Of a stretch of 43,074 nucleotides of DNA, positions 1 through 7,950 are shown in pieces. The notes below the pieces were generated by a model, which was not told where the DNA came from, ran no database searches, and saw only the letters and a program-made list of their open reading frames with translations. Origin of the DNA: DASVTR01 sp033855775 (GTDB lineage Bacteria; Acidobacteriota; Blastocatellia; Pyrinomonadales; Pyrinomonadaceae); NCBI GenBank assembly GCA_033855775.1, contig JAWVFT010000133.1, positions 1 to 43,074 of the forward strand, read 5' to 3'. Positions within the stretch are counted from its first letter, which is position 1, and the number at the start of each line of letters is the position of its first letter. Made by a program: the position numbers and the translations under genes.

Positions 1-913
1 CTGGCGATTGAGCGGCCTGAGCATCCATCTCTCCCTTATCTTTTTTGAAGAGCCTGCGGCGCAGATGTTCTGTTAAAAAGGCTGGCACGGATGAAATAGT
101 TGTTCGAGCGGCAGCAATCTTCAGTTCAGTAATGAGTATATCGGCTAACTCGCGCCATTTCTCTGCTTCCGATGTTGAAAGTTCTTTGCCCGTTAGTTCT
201 TTGACAGCCTGTTTCAATGCGGAATTTAGCGGGGCCAGCGCAGCGTCATCATCAAGTTTTTCTTCTTTAGTCTTAATAAGAGTCTTGGGAATCTCGGAAG
301 TGGTATTTAAATCAACGGTTTGACCCTCCCCACCACTCCCCAAAAATTGGGTATCCCCACTACCCGTTTTTTGACTAGTGGGGAGTGGTGGGGAGTGGTG
401 GGGACTGGTGGGTAGTCGTGGTGACTCCTCTGGCAGGCGGACTTCATACTCCGAGCCTTCATTAGAGCCAAGCTCCCAATGCCGGACGATCAGGCCAACG
501 CTCATCAGATAGCGAATATGGCCGTCCACCGTCTTGAGATTCTTAATACCCGTCCATGTCAGGAAGTCTCGCCGAGACGCACGGACTTTGTTGCGCGGAA
601 CGATCGCTCCGCGCGTTCTTAAATAAAGGGCGTCGTAGATTTTCTTGCTTGAGCCGGGGAAGAGACCTTGTGGCAGAGCATCACGCTCTAAGCTGTTAGC
701 CCTTTTATTGAAATCTTTGGCCGGGGCTATGGGGAGTGGTGGGTAGTCGTGGGGAGTCGTGGGGAGTGGTGGTGACTGGGTAGCAGAAGACAGCTTTGTT
801 CCATCGTCGAAAAGGGAAGCAAGCTCGTCGCTGCTATCGTCGTTCTTCTTCGAGGGCGGTTCTACGGCTTTCTGCATCCTCGCCCGTAATTCCTTCAAGT
901 CCGACTTTTTCAT
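1..913 (-). CDS. Winged-helix DNA-binding protein downstream of ParA (partial, runs off window)
   Basis: A minus-strand frame is open from an ATG at 913-911 (alternative in-frame ATG at 877-875) to the window edge, so the C-terminus is missing. It overlaps the 3' end of parA by about 80 nt in another frame, indicating translational coupling. I read about 300 residues. A charged N-terminus is followed by a Pro/Thr/His-rich linker encoded by G-rich 10-bp repeats, then a compact domain (from KRANSLERDALPQG to YEVRLPEE, about residues 70-165) that looks like a winged helix, with an arginine-rich segment before a predicted recognition helix (TWTGIKNLKTVDGHIRYLM). A second Pro-rich linker and an acidic, helical tail follow. 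The position behind a ParA suggests a DNA-binding partition adaptor (ParB analogue) or a replication/regulatory protein. I do not recognise the family, and the function is inference. Confidence 0.6.
   Translation of the reverse strand, partial: MKKSDLKELRARMQKAVEPPSKKNDDSSDELASLFDDGTKLSSATQSPPLPTTPHDYPPLPIAPAKDFNKRANSLERDALPQGLFPGSSKKIYDALYLRTRGAIVPRNKVRASRRDFLTWTGIKNLKTVDGHIRYLMSVGLIVRHWELGSNEGSEYEVRLPEESPRLPTSPHHSPPLPTSQKTGSGDTQFLGSGGEGQTVDLNTTSEIPKTLIKTKEEKLDDDAALAPLNSALKQAVKELTGKELSTSEAEKWRELADILITELKIAAARTTISSVPAFLTEHLRRRLFKKDKGEMDAQAAQSP
378..427 (+). repeat. Five tandem 10-bp G-rich repeats (iteron-like array 1)
   Basis: Five head-to-tail 10-bp units begin at 378, 388, 398, 408 and 418. 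The consensus is GTGGGGAGTG, with the last two units diverging (GTGGGTAGTC, GTGGTGACTC). They lie inside the reading frame of the winged-helix gene and encode its second Pro-rich linker. An inverted copy of about 16 bp lies at 326-341, so the pair can also form a hairpin. The 10-bp period places each unit on the same DNA face, as expected of a multimeric protein-binding site. Function is inferred. Confidence 0.8.
593..614. promoter_or_regulatory. 22-bp near-perfect palindrome inside the winged-helix gene
   Basis: Seven-base arms GCGCGGA and TCCGCGC flank a core containing CGATCG, with a single mismatched pair. The size and symmetry are like a parS or dimeric operator site. It lies within coding sequence between the two 10-bp repeat arrays. 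The palindrome is seen directly; a binding role is a guess. Confidence 0.4.
729..778 (+). repeat. Five tandem 10-bp G-rich repeats (iteron-like array 2)
   Basis: Units begin at 729, 739, 749, 759 and 769 and share the GTGGGGAGTG consensus of the array at 378-427 (variants GTGGGTAGTC, GTGGGGAGTC, GTGGTGACTG). Again there are exactly five units ending in a GTGGTGACT variant, so the two arrays look like copies of one element. They bracket the winged-helix coding segment and encode its first Pro-rich linker. Confidence 0.8.
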
Positions 914-1679
914 CACCGAATCTCTCTCTGATTTCATTCGCCAGGTTGAAAAACGCGAGCGCCGCGGGGCTGGCAATGTTGGTTTCGTAGATAGATTTAC
1001 CAATGCCTGTCGCTTGATTGACGGCGGCGGCGTCCGGTATCCATGTCTCGAAAATGTTTGACTTAAAGAAGCCTTCCATCTGCGCCCTGACTTCGCGGTC
1101 AACGGTCTGGCGTGCTTTGTACTTTGTGGAAAGGCCCATAATTATCATCTTTGGAGAGTGGGCCTTGCGAACCGCGACAACCATGCGCATAACTTGGCCT
1201 AAGCCGACCAAAGCGAAATTGCTCGATTCTACCGGAATAATGGTCATGTCGGACATGGCCAGCGCATTTAAGGTCGGCGCGCGAAGGGCGGGCGGCGTGT
1301 CTATTACGCAATAATCATAGCCGCCGCGGGCGCTCAGCAGTTTGTTCTTTAACAATAAGTCACGAGAGACTGGCTGGCCTTCGATTAACGTTTCGGCGTC
1401 GTGGTCGAGGCATGCTGGAACTAAATCAAGCTTGGGCCGCGCTCTCGTCAGGTAAGCCGCAATGTCGCCGCGGGAATCAATCATCATCCTGTGGGACGTG
1501 CAGCGGGTAGATTCCAATTCCTGCAAGTCTGCCCCGAGCGCCACGGAGAGATTGCCTTGCGGGTCGAGGTCAACCGCCAACACTCGCGCGCCCTGTGTCG
1601 CCAGCACGATAGCGAGGTTGAGCGCCGTAGTCGTTTTAGCGCAGCCGCCTTTGTGGTTTGCCAGCACTATTGTTTTCAT
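834..1679 (-). CDS. parA: ParA/Soj-type partition ATPase
   Basis: This 281-aa protein belongs to the ParA/MinD P-loop family, which segregates plasmids or chromosomal origins by ATP-dependent DNA binding. The deviant Walker A motif is KGGCAKTT (residues 10-17), the A' region is VDLDPQGN (about 36-43), and a Walker B-like CVIDTPP follows. The length fits plasmid or mobile-element ParA without an N-terminal HTH. It starts with ATG at 1679. The downstream winged-helix gene overlaps its end, an arrangement typical of parA plus a small DNA-binding partner. A Cys in the P-loop where Gly-Val or Gly-Ile is usual is uncommon but tolerable. With the repeat arrays in the next gene this suggests a plasmid-, ICE- or island-borne partition locus. 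Confidence 0.88.
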   Translation of the reverse strand: MKTIVLANHKGGCAKTTTALNLAIVLATQGARVLAVDLDPQGNLSVALGADLQELESTRCTSHRMMIDSRGDIAAYLTRARPKLDLVPACLDHDAETLIEGQPVSRDLLLKNKLLSARGGYDYCVIDTPPALRAPTLNALAMSDMTIIPVESSNFALVGLGQVMRMVVAVRKAHSPKMIIMGLSTKYKARQTVDREVRAQMEGFFKSNIFETWIPDAAAVNQATGIGKSIYETNIASPAALAFFNLANEIRERFGDEKVGLEGITGEDAESRRTALEEERR

Positions 1680-1716
1680 GTCGCCTCCGACCTGTTATTT
1701 GCGACGGCTATTGTAA

Positions 1717-1890
1717 TCACGCGGCCCTCGTTTTTGGCGGTGTAGGTGATATATCAGCCTTTCTAATTCGCACTGTTCGACCGAGCTTGATAGCGGGCAG
1801 TTGACCCTCTTTAATCCAGTTCTGAACTGTGCGCTTTGTGACGCCGAAGATATTGGCCACTTCCTGCGTGGTTAAGAGTTCTTTGTCCAT
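1717..1890 (-). CDS. Small MerR/excisionase-like HTH protein
   Basis: This is a 57-aa protein from an ATG at 1890-1888 to a TGA at 1719-1717. Nearly the whole protein is one helix-turn-helix domain of the excisionase/HTH_17 type: LTTQEVANIFGVTKRTVQNW (residues 6-25), then a basic wing (KEGQLPAIKLGRTVRIRK). Such proteins serve as recombination directionality factors or small regulators on plasmids and integrative elements. It lies 37 bp upstream of parA on the same strand and is probably co-transcribed with it. No integrase is visible in the window, so excisionase activity is not established; it may instead regulate the par genes. Confidence 0.75.
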   Translation of the reverse strand: MDKELLTTQEVANIFGVTKRTVQNWIKEGQLPAIKLGRTVRIRKADISPTPPKTRAA

Positions 1891-1936
1891 AGGGCGTCAA
1901 TCTACATGAATTTCGCCTATCGCGCAAATAATTTCA

Positions 1937-2128
1937 TCATGAGGTATCAAGGTTTCCTTTCATTTCGCCAAAAGGCGCATCCATTTCATCTTGTGCTGGT
2001 TGGCCCGGCGCAGGCAGCGGCTCGGGGGTCTGATTCCTCCAGTCCTTATCGACGTCGATGATCGCGTTCAGGAAGTTTCTCTGAACGTCTAGAAGAGCGT
2101 CAACTTATTTCCACAGTTTCGCGTTCAT
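1937..2128 (-). pseudogene. Degraded Ser/Thr-kinase N-terminus with in-frame stop, joined to an unrelated tail
   Basis: An ATG at 2128 starts MNAKLWK, then a TAA at 2107-2105 interrupts the frame, which continues VDALLDV and a further 48 codons to a TGA at 1939-1937. MNA..W..VDALLD is the usual beginning of acidobacterial Pkn-type kinases encoded just after a TIGR02999 ECF sigma factor. That is exactly where it sits, 6 bp after such a sigma fragment. The kinase domain is absent; the Pro-rich, acidic tail (about 48 aa, ending GNLDTS) does not look like a kinase. I call it a decayed remnant fused to another gene's 3' end. Confidence 0.5.
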
Positions 2129-2133
2129 CCGGC

Positions 2134-2391
2134 TTAGGCTCTACTCAGTTCTCTGTACAACCATGTCTTAGCTTTGTTCCATTCGCGCATCACTATGACG
2201 GGCGCGATTCTCATCACCTCGGCAGTCTCTTCGACCGACAGCCCGCCGAAGGAACGCAGTTCCACAATCTGGCTCTTACGCGCGTCGATTCGCGCCAACT
2301 CCTTCAGAGCCTCATCAAGCGCCAGCAGGTCAGCATCTTTTTCGTCCGTTAAGCTCATCGCCTGCTCAAGCGAGATGTGATGCGCCTCCAC
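2134..2391 (-). pseudogene. Truncated ECF sigma factor (TIGR02999-like), C-terminal half only
   Basis: About 85 residues match the sigma-70 region 4 half of acidobacterial ECF sigma factors. Key stretches are DLLALDEALKELARIDARKS, IVELRSFGGLSVEETAEVM and the helix MREWNKAKTWLYRELS. Family members are about 185-195 aa and carry region 2 first; here region 2 is absent and similarity ends near HHISLEQA, close to 2388. The apparent start is GTG at 2391, but the same frame stays open upstream into sequence with no sigma character. A 5'-truncated remnant is the simplest reading. Confidence 0.65.
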
Positions 2392-2549
2392 GTCTGGAAG
2401 GAAAGACGCTTCGTATTGTTTTTGATAACGAGTCGGAAAGTGAAGACGAGTTTGAGAAAAAGGAATTGGAAAACAATCAGGAAGAGGTCAAGAAGAACAC
2501 ATTCAACGGCTTCTATTCGGAAGAGTTTGAAGATATAGAATTGATCTGA
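2391..2549 (+). pseudogene. C-terminal remnant of an unidentified protein
   Basis: On the plus strand a frame ends at TGA 2547-2549 and reads as plausible protein (GKTLRIVFDN, then an acidic E/D/K-rich helix and FNGFYSEEFEDIELI). It has no start of its own, and the frame upstream runs through the antisense of the sigma-factor fragment. Both fragments lose their N-terminal halves at about the same point (2385-2400), which looks like a recombination junction. I do not recognise the family. Confidence 0.3.
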
Positions 2550-3144
2550 TAGAGCCGGGATTGTGACGGGCCGTGTTACGAGAATTATTCCAGAGCGCAG
2601 AAAGTCTGCCAGGCGATGACTGCGGCAGGATTCAAAGCGACAGCAAGAAAGCGCCGAAGATTTCACTTGACTTGCGCCGCGCCCGCACACTATTCTGCGC
2701 CTTCTCACGGCTGATTAGTTTAAGCAGGGAAATTCGATTTGCGTCCTCACAGTTTGCCTGTAAGCGTAGCGTATATCAGACGGCTTTCTCACGTTATTAT
2801 CAGGGCTGATGCCTGAACAATTCCCCCCAACAGCAGCTAAACATGCGGATTTAGTAATTCAAGTTCAGTGGCATTGTTTCCGTTAGCGGTTTGGTTCCGG
2901 CAACGATTCTCATAAATAGCGTACTCCGAATTCTGAGGGGCGGCGTTAGTCTGCAAGACCCGCTCCGTCAAGATGACAGCCTCATCTGAATTTGCGGCGC
3001 CGTCTACGGCAGTATTCACGCTGCCAACGCGCGGCGCGTAAGGCGCGCATAATCCTCACCACAACTCGCGCACCGAGGAGAGCTTGAACGCCCTGCCCGG
3101 CTTCACTGGCGGCACGTTTATGTTTAGCAAGCGAAACTTAAGAT
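2550..3144. other. Intergenic stretch, no convincing gene
   Basis: About 595 bp lie between the broken genes and the first histidine kinase. Short open frames occur on both strands. The most protein-like is 2837-3019 on the minus strand (GTG start, about 60 aa, Asn/Ala/Glu-rich, no recognised domain), and I do not call it a gene. A tRNA T-arm-like string on the minus strand near 2610-2640 does not fold into a tRNA. I see no clear sigma-54 element upstream of 3145. Confidence 0.5.
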
Positions 3145-4545
3145 ATGAGAAAGAGCACCAACTTAAAATTCAACCTTATCTTCATCCTCTTCACCTTGCT
3201 CGTGACGACCATCGTTATTTTCACATGGGAGAAAATGTTGCGCGCGCCCACCTTCACATGGTTAGACGCTCGTTATTCATGGAACTCGAACGATGAGCGT
3301 TGGGATTACGAGCAGCGCGTCGAGCACTACATCATCTCGACTCTGGTTGATGTGATAGTGGTGACGCTGCTGCTGCGTCTGGTCAGCCGCCAGCAGCGCA
3401 AACTGCGCGCGAGCGAGGGGCGTTATCGCTCGCTGTTTGAGCATGCCGTGACGGGCATCGCCATCCTTGGCGCCGCAGACCACCGGCTGATAGATGTCAA
3501 TCATAAGTTTGGCTCTATCCTCGGCTATCAACCGGATGAACTCTTGGGCAAAGAGATAGATGAATTGGGCTGGCGCGTGAGCGATAACCCTGCGCCTGTC
3601 GGGCTTTTCAAAAGCCTCAACGGTTCACTCGCCGGTGAAAAAGAGTTGCTGGTCAAAACAGCTTCGGGCTCTGAAGTCCCTGTTTCGGTTTCATCCAATC
3701 CGCTTTCGATTGATGATGAGAATTTCATCATCCTGCTGGTTCAAGACATCTCAAGGCGCAAGCGGCTTGAGATGGAGAAAGAGCAGATGCAACGATTGCT
3801 CTTCCAATCTGCAAAGCTGACTTCGCTCGGCGAATTGTCTGCGGGCGTGGCCCACGAAATCAACAATCCGCTCAACGGCATCATCAACTTCGCTCAACTA
3901 CTGAAGGACGACCTCTCCACGCTCACAGAGACGCAGCAAATGATGCTCGACAATATCATCGGCGAGGGCGAACGCATCAGCGAGATAGTGCGCAACCTTT
4001 TAACCTTTGCCCGGCAGGATTCGACGGCCCTTGCGCGCGTCGATATTGCGGGGACGATTATGGCTTCGCTGTCCCTGTTCAGCCACCAGCTTCATAAAGA
4101 TGGAATCGAGGTGAGGGTGGATGTGCCGGACGATTTGCCTCCCGTCCTCGCGGATAAATCGCGCCTGCGGCAGGTCATGGTCAACATGATTAGCAACGCG
4201 CACTATGCCTTGAAAGCGGCTTCTTCCGGCGAGGAGCGGTTGCTGTTCATCACGGGACGGGCAAGCGGCGCGGGGGCCGAGCAGAAAGTGCGGATTGAAT
4301 TTTTTGACAACGGCATAGGGATGAGTCAAGAGGTGATAGACAAAGTGTTCAATCCATTCTTCACCACGAAGCGAGATGATGGAGGAACGGGCCTCGGCCT
4401 CAGTCTCAGCTTCGGCATCGTCCGCGCGCATCAAGGCAACATCACGGTTGAAAGCGTTGAGTCCAGCCACACGCGCTTCATCATCGAATTGCCCGCCGTC
4501 TGCGCGCAGAATGTCGAAGAGATTCAAAGGAAGGCCGTGGCATGA
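3145..4545 (+). CDS. Membrane PAS sensor histidine kinase (MnxS/NtrB-like)
   Basis: This 466-aa sensor kinase autophosphorylates on His and passes phosphate to a response regulator. Two hydrophobic segments (about 10-28 and 64-82) bracket a short extracytoplasmic loop of about 35 aa. A PAS domain follows (about 90-205), then HisKA with the phospho-acceptor in GVAHEINNPLNGI (His237), and an HATPase_c domain with N-box NMISNAHYALKA, G1 DNGIGM and G2 GGTGLGLS. The H-box sequence is of the NtrB class that commonly pairs with sigma-54 activators. The stop overlaps the next start (ATGA, 4542-4545), so the two kinases are translationally coupled. It is the first gene of the regulatory module that ends in an NtrC-type regulator. 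Confidence 0.92.
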   Translation: MRKSTNLKFNLIFILFTLLVTTIVIFTWEKMLRAPTFTWLDARYSWNSNDERWDYEQRVEHYIISTLVDVIVVTLLLRLVSRQQRKLRASEGRYRSLFEHAVTGIAILGAADHRLIDVNHKFGSILGYQPDELLGKEIDELGWRVSDNPAPVGLFKSLNGSLAGEKELLVKTASGSEVPVSVSSNPLSIDDENFIILLVQDISRRKRLEMEKEQMQRLLFQSAKLTSLGELSAGVAHEINNPLNGIINFAQLLKDDLSTLTETQQMMLDNIIGEGERISEIVRNLLTFARQDSTALARVDIAGTIMASLSLFSHQLHKDGIEVRVDVPDDLPPVLADKSRLRQVMVNMISNAHYALKAASSGEERLLFITGRASGAGAEQKVRIEFFDNGIGMSQEVIDKVFNPFFTTKRDDGGTGLGLSLSFGIVRAHQGNITVESVESSHTRFIIELPAVCAQNVEEIQRKAVA

Positions 4546-6128
4546 TGAAGGAGACGACGACGGTTCTGCTGGTTGACGATGAGCCGAGTCTGCGCTGGAC
4601 GATGGCGGAATTTCTCAAGCGCGCCGCGTACAACGTCCTGACCGCTGCGGATTTCGACGACGCCCTGGAGATTATCAACAACACAGACATTGATGTCGCG
4701 GTGGTTGACATCTTCCTGCCGCATAAGAGCGGCCTCGAACTGCTCAGGCAGATGCAGGCGCGCGCTCCTTCAGTTCCCGTCATCATGATGACGGGCGACC
4801 CGGACGCCTCTCACATCCCCGAACTCATCCGGGCAGGCGCCCATGATTTTCTCCCCAAGCCTGTGACGAAGGATGTGCTTATCAACGCCGTCTCAAGAGG
4901 CGTTGAAAAGAAGCGGCTGGTGGATGTGAAGCGCAGGCTCGAACGCGAGATTCAAAGCCACGCCGAGCATCTGGAAGCGCGCATCGCCGCGCGCACAACT
5001 GAACTGGCCGAAGCCCACAATTTCCTCAATGCCGTCCTCGATAGCTCGACCGAATATGCCATCGTCGTGATGGACACGGAGAGTCGTATCACGCTCTTCA
5101 ATCGCGGCGCTGAAACGATGTTCGGCTATCGCGCCGCCGAAATTATGAATGAACCGGCGGAGCGGCTGGTGGCGAAAGACGAAAGCGGCGCGGGGTTGGA
5201 ACAGCTTCGGCGGGGCTGGCGAGAAGCGCAGGAGGTGGGCCGCTCGCGAGTGGAAATCAAGTTGGGCCGCGACGACGGAAGCTCTTTCGTCGCCTCGCTG
5301 GTGATGACGCCCATCGCCAGCAAGTCTGACGACCGTTCGCTAGGCTCCCTGTGCATCATTAAAGATTTGACGAGCGAGCGGCAGAGCGAGCACGCGCTCA
5401 GGCAGATGCGGGCGCGACTGGCGCACAACGAGAAGATTGCGGCGCTCGGACAGGCCGCCGCGCAGGTGGCGCATGAGATTAAGAACCCGCTCGCCGGGTT
5501 GAGTCTCTACGCGGGCCATCTGAAGAATAAGGTCGGAGATAAACTGGCGGACAACGAGGTCATCCTTATTGATAAAATAATCGAGACTATCAACCACCTC
5601 TCGAATATCGCCGAACAGGTTCTCAACTTCGCTCGCCCCGTCGCTTTGACGTTGCAGCCCATCGACCTCAATCGTGTGCTCACGGATATTGTTCACCTGC
5701 TCGAACCGCAGATTGCCGCCAACAAAGTAAAGGTCACGCTTCAACTGACGGAAGCGGGAGCCGTCGGGACACTCGATGAAACTTCAATCCGCGCGGCTTT
5801 GATGAATCTGTCTCTGAACGCGATTCAGGCCATGCCGGACGGCGGAGAGTTGACCATCACGACGGAGACGCGCCGGGACAAGCTCGCCGTCAGTATCAAG
5901 GATACAGGCGTAGGGATGAGGGAAGAGCAGCTTAAGAATGTCTTCGAGCCGTTCTATACGACGAAGAGTCAGGGCCTCGGCCTTGGGATGCCCTACGCGC
6001 GGAAGGTCATCGAGCAGCTTCAGGGCGACATCAAGTTGCAGAGTCGTCAGAGTCAAGGCACGATGGTTGAAGTGGAATTGCCCACGGAGTTTAAGGCTGA
6101 AGCATTCGCCGCGCAGTTGACGCTCTAG
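4542..6128 (+). CDS. Hybrid receiver-PAS-histidine kinase
   Basis: A 528-aa soluble protein. It has an N-terminal receiver (about 6-120; acidic pocket VDDE at 11-14, phospho-Asp56 in VVDIFLP, Lys107 in LPKP), a coiled-coil linker (125-160), a PAS domain (about 160-280), HisKA with VAHEIKNPLAGL (His311), and HATPase_c with NLSLNAIQAMP, DTGVGM and GLGLGMPYA. There is no membrane segment. A receiver ahead of a kinase suggests control by the preceding membrane kinase, forming a phosphorelay branch. Two ATGs occur at 4542 and 4545; the first overlaps the upstream stop. The pair of kinases followed by an NtrC-type regulator matches the gene content of the mnxS1-mnxS2-mnxR system of Pseudomonas putida GB-1, as I recall it. 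Confidence 0.92.
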   Translation: MMKETTTVLLVDDEPSLRWTMAEFLKRAAYNVLTAADFDDALEIINNTDIDVAVVDIFLPHKSGLELLRQMQARAPSVPVIMMTGDPDASHIPELIRAGAHDFLPKPVTKDVLINAVSRGVEKKRLVDVKRRLEREIQSHAEHLEARIAARTTELAEAHNFLNAVLDSSTEYAIVVMDTESRITLFNRGAETMFGYRAAEIMNEPAERLVAKDESGAGLEQLRRGWREAQEVGRSRVEIKLGRDDGSSFVASLVMTPIASKSDDRSLGSLCIIKDLTSERQSEHALRQMRARLAHNEKIAALGQAAAQVAHEIKNPLAGLSLYAGHLKNKVGDKLADNEVILIDKIIETINHLSNIAEQVLNFARPVALTLQPIDLNRVLTDIVHLLEPQIAANKVKVTLQLTEAGAVGTLDETSIRAALMNLSLNAIQAMPDGGELTITTETRRDKLAVSIKDTGVGMREEQLKNVFEPFYTTKSQGLGLGMPYARKVIEQLQGDIKLQSRQSQGTMVEVELPTEFKAEAFAAQLTL

Positions 6129-6283
6129 CAGGATTGCGCGGCGAGGGGCTGTCCGTGTCGCGCCGTCCGTCATCCTCAGTTCGAGGCCGGGGCCGTTTAT
6201 GTAGAGATGAGCAGAAAGTTTTCCTCTGCCCGGCTCGATCAAAGGAAGTTGGCGCGCGAGCGTCCAGATAATCTCAGGCAGAG

Positions 6284-7744
6284 GTGCAATCGTTCATGTC
6301 TTCACGAAAAAGAGAGCAGCGCTCAAGCGGCAGGATTCTGGTGGTCGATGACGAAACAAGCATCACCGGAGCGTTGGAGATAATCCTGGGCGAGCAGGGC
6401 CACACGGTCAGGACGGCGCAGACCGTGGAGGCGGCCACAGACCTCCTGCGCGATTCTCCGTTCGATTTAGTTTACACAGACCTCCGTTTGCCTCAATCGA
6501 GCGGCATGGACTTGCTCGCTTATATCAAAACCGAGCGACTCGATACGGAGGTGATTTTGATGACCGCGCACGGGTCGCTCGATGTCACCATCGAAGCCAT
6601 CAAGCAAGGCGCTTACTATTATCTGGAAAAGCCTTTCACGCCGGAGCAAGCCTTGATGCTCACGGAACGCGCGCTCCAGTTTGCCGCCGCCAAGCGGGAG
6701 AACCGCGCCTTAAGACGCAGGCTTGCGGATGAAAGCGAGGTCTTCGGAATCATCGGCAACAGCCCGAAGATGCTGCGAATTTACGAGATAATACGCGCGA
6801 CCGCCGCCTCTGACGCGTCCGTCCTGATAGAAGGCGAGAGCGGAACGGGCAAGGAGTTGATAGCGACGGCCCTTCATCTTCAGAGCCATCGCGCAGACCG
6901 CCCGTTCATACACATTAACTGCGCGGCCATCCCGCGCGACCTCATCGAGTCGGAACTGTTCGGCTACAAGAGGGGAGCCTTCACCGGAGCCAACCGCGAC
7001 AAGCGCGGCCTGCTCGAAGCGACTCGCGGCGGGACGCTGCTGTTGGATGAGGTGGCGGAGATGCCGCTCTATCTTCAGACGAAGCTCTTGCGCGTGCTTC
7101 AGGAGCGCAAGCTGCGCCGCCTCGGAGACGAGCAGGAGATAGAGGTTGACTTCAGGTTGATTTCCGCCACTAATCGCGACATGTCCCCGGCGAAGCGTCA
7201 GGAGTCGCTCAGAGAAGACCTCTATTTTCGCATCAGCACCATCAAGCTCAAAGTCCCGCCCCTGCGCGAGCGTCTTGACGATTTAGCTTTGCTGGCCGAA
7301 CGCTTTGTGCAACGCTACAGCGAAAAATATAAGAAGGAGATTCGCGGCATCTCGTCGCCCGCGCTCTCGTTGCTGATGCGTTACAACTGGCCGGGCAATG
7401 TGCGCGAGCTTGAGAGCGCCATCGAAAGCGCCGTTCTCTTTTGTCGTGAAGCGCAGTTGGCTCCCGGCAATTTGCCGGAATATCTTCAAACGACCAACTC
7501 CGAACATTTCGCCTGTCTCATCCCGTCGCATCTCACGATGGAAGAGATTGAGCGCGAAGCCATCCGGCAAACGCTTGAGCGCACCGGCGGCAACATCAAG
7601 AAGACCGCGCGGATACTTAACCTTCATCGCCCGACGCTCTATCGCAAGCTGAAGAAGTTCGGGCTCTATGACAGCGCCGCCGTCGAGATTGAGACGCCGG
7701 AAGACGCCGCGTTGTCGAACGCCGCCAACAACCCTGTCGAATAA
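6284..7744 (+). CDS. NtrC-family sigma-54-dependent response regulator (MnxR-like)
   Basis: A 486-aa enhancer-binding protein with three domains: receiver (about 15-130, phospho-Asp66 in YTDLRLP), AAA+ sigma-54 interaction domain (Walker A GESGTGKE 183-190, GAFTGA loop 230-235, Walker B LLLDEV 251-256, RESLREDLYFR region), and a Fis-type HTH near 430-470 (ERTGGNIKKTARILNLHRPT). The intact GAFTGA loop means it should contact sigma-54. The first start is GTG at 6284; an ATG at 6296 is equally reasonable. It lies 155 bp after the hybrid kinase and upstream of two promoters that combine sigma-54 elements with identical-spacing palindromes, so it is the best candidate activator for the copper-oxidase operons. 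Confidence 0.95.
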   Translation: MQSFMSSRKREQRSSGRILVVDDETSITGALEIILGEQGHTVRTAQTVEAATDLLRDSPFDLVYTDLRLPQSSGMDLLAYIKTERLDTEVILMTAHGSLDVTIEAIKQGAYYYLEKPFTPEQALMLTERALQFAAAKRENRALRRRLADESEVFGIIGNSPKMLRIYEIIRATAASDASVLIEGESGTGKELIATALHLQSHRADRPFIHINCAAIPRDLIESELFGYKRGAFTGANRDKRGLLEATRGGTLLLDEVAEMPLYLQTKLLRVLQERKLRRLGDEQEIEVDFRLISATNRDMSPAKRQESLREDLYFRISTIKLKVPPLRERLDDLALLAERFVQRYSEKYKKEIRGISSPALSLLMRYNWPGNVRELESAIESAVLFCREAQLAPGNLPEYLQTTNSEHFACLIPSHLTMEEIEREAIRQTLERTGGNIKKTARILNLHRPTLYRKLKKFGLYDSAAVEIETPEDAALSNAANNPVE

Positions 7745-7854
7745 TTCTGACAGCCGCCCGCCAGAGTGTCTCGAACAACTGAACGAAAAATTCGCTTGCC
7801 CTCAAGCAACTCCATGGCCTTTGATATAACTCAAAAAGCATGATAGTCCAATAA

Positions 7855-7870
7855 TGGCATAAGAACTGCG
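7855..7870 (+). promoter_or_regulatory. Possible sigma-54 promoter for the lone receiver gene
   Basis: TGGCATAAGAACTGCG has the invariant GG-N10-GC spacing of a -24/-12 element, though the -12 half (CTGC) is weaker than TTGC. It lies about 80 bp upstream of the receiver gene at 7951. I do not see a clear TGTTTCA-N3-TGAAACA palindrome at the expected distance, only a weak TGT-N5-ACA near 7767. If real, this would put the receiver gene under the NtrC-type regulator encoded just upstream. Confidence 0.4.
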
Positions 7871-7950
7871 GGTGGATAATAGTTTCTGCAATCAATTCTC
7901 CGCAGAGTTGGAAAAGAATCACGGACACTGATAAAGAAGCGGCGCCGACA

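Noticed and set aside
378..778. G-rich repeats as a CRISPR array
   Set aside because: Units are 10 bp, head to tail, without spacers, inside a reading frame.
2605..2690. tRNA on the minus strand
   Set aside because: A TTTGAATCC string looks like a T-loop, but the flanking bases do not pair and no acceptor or anticodon arm is found.
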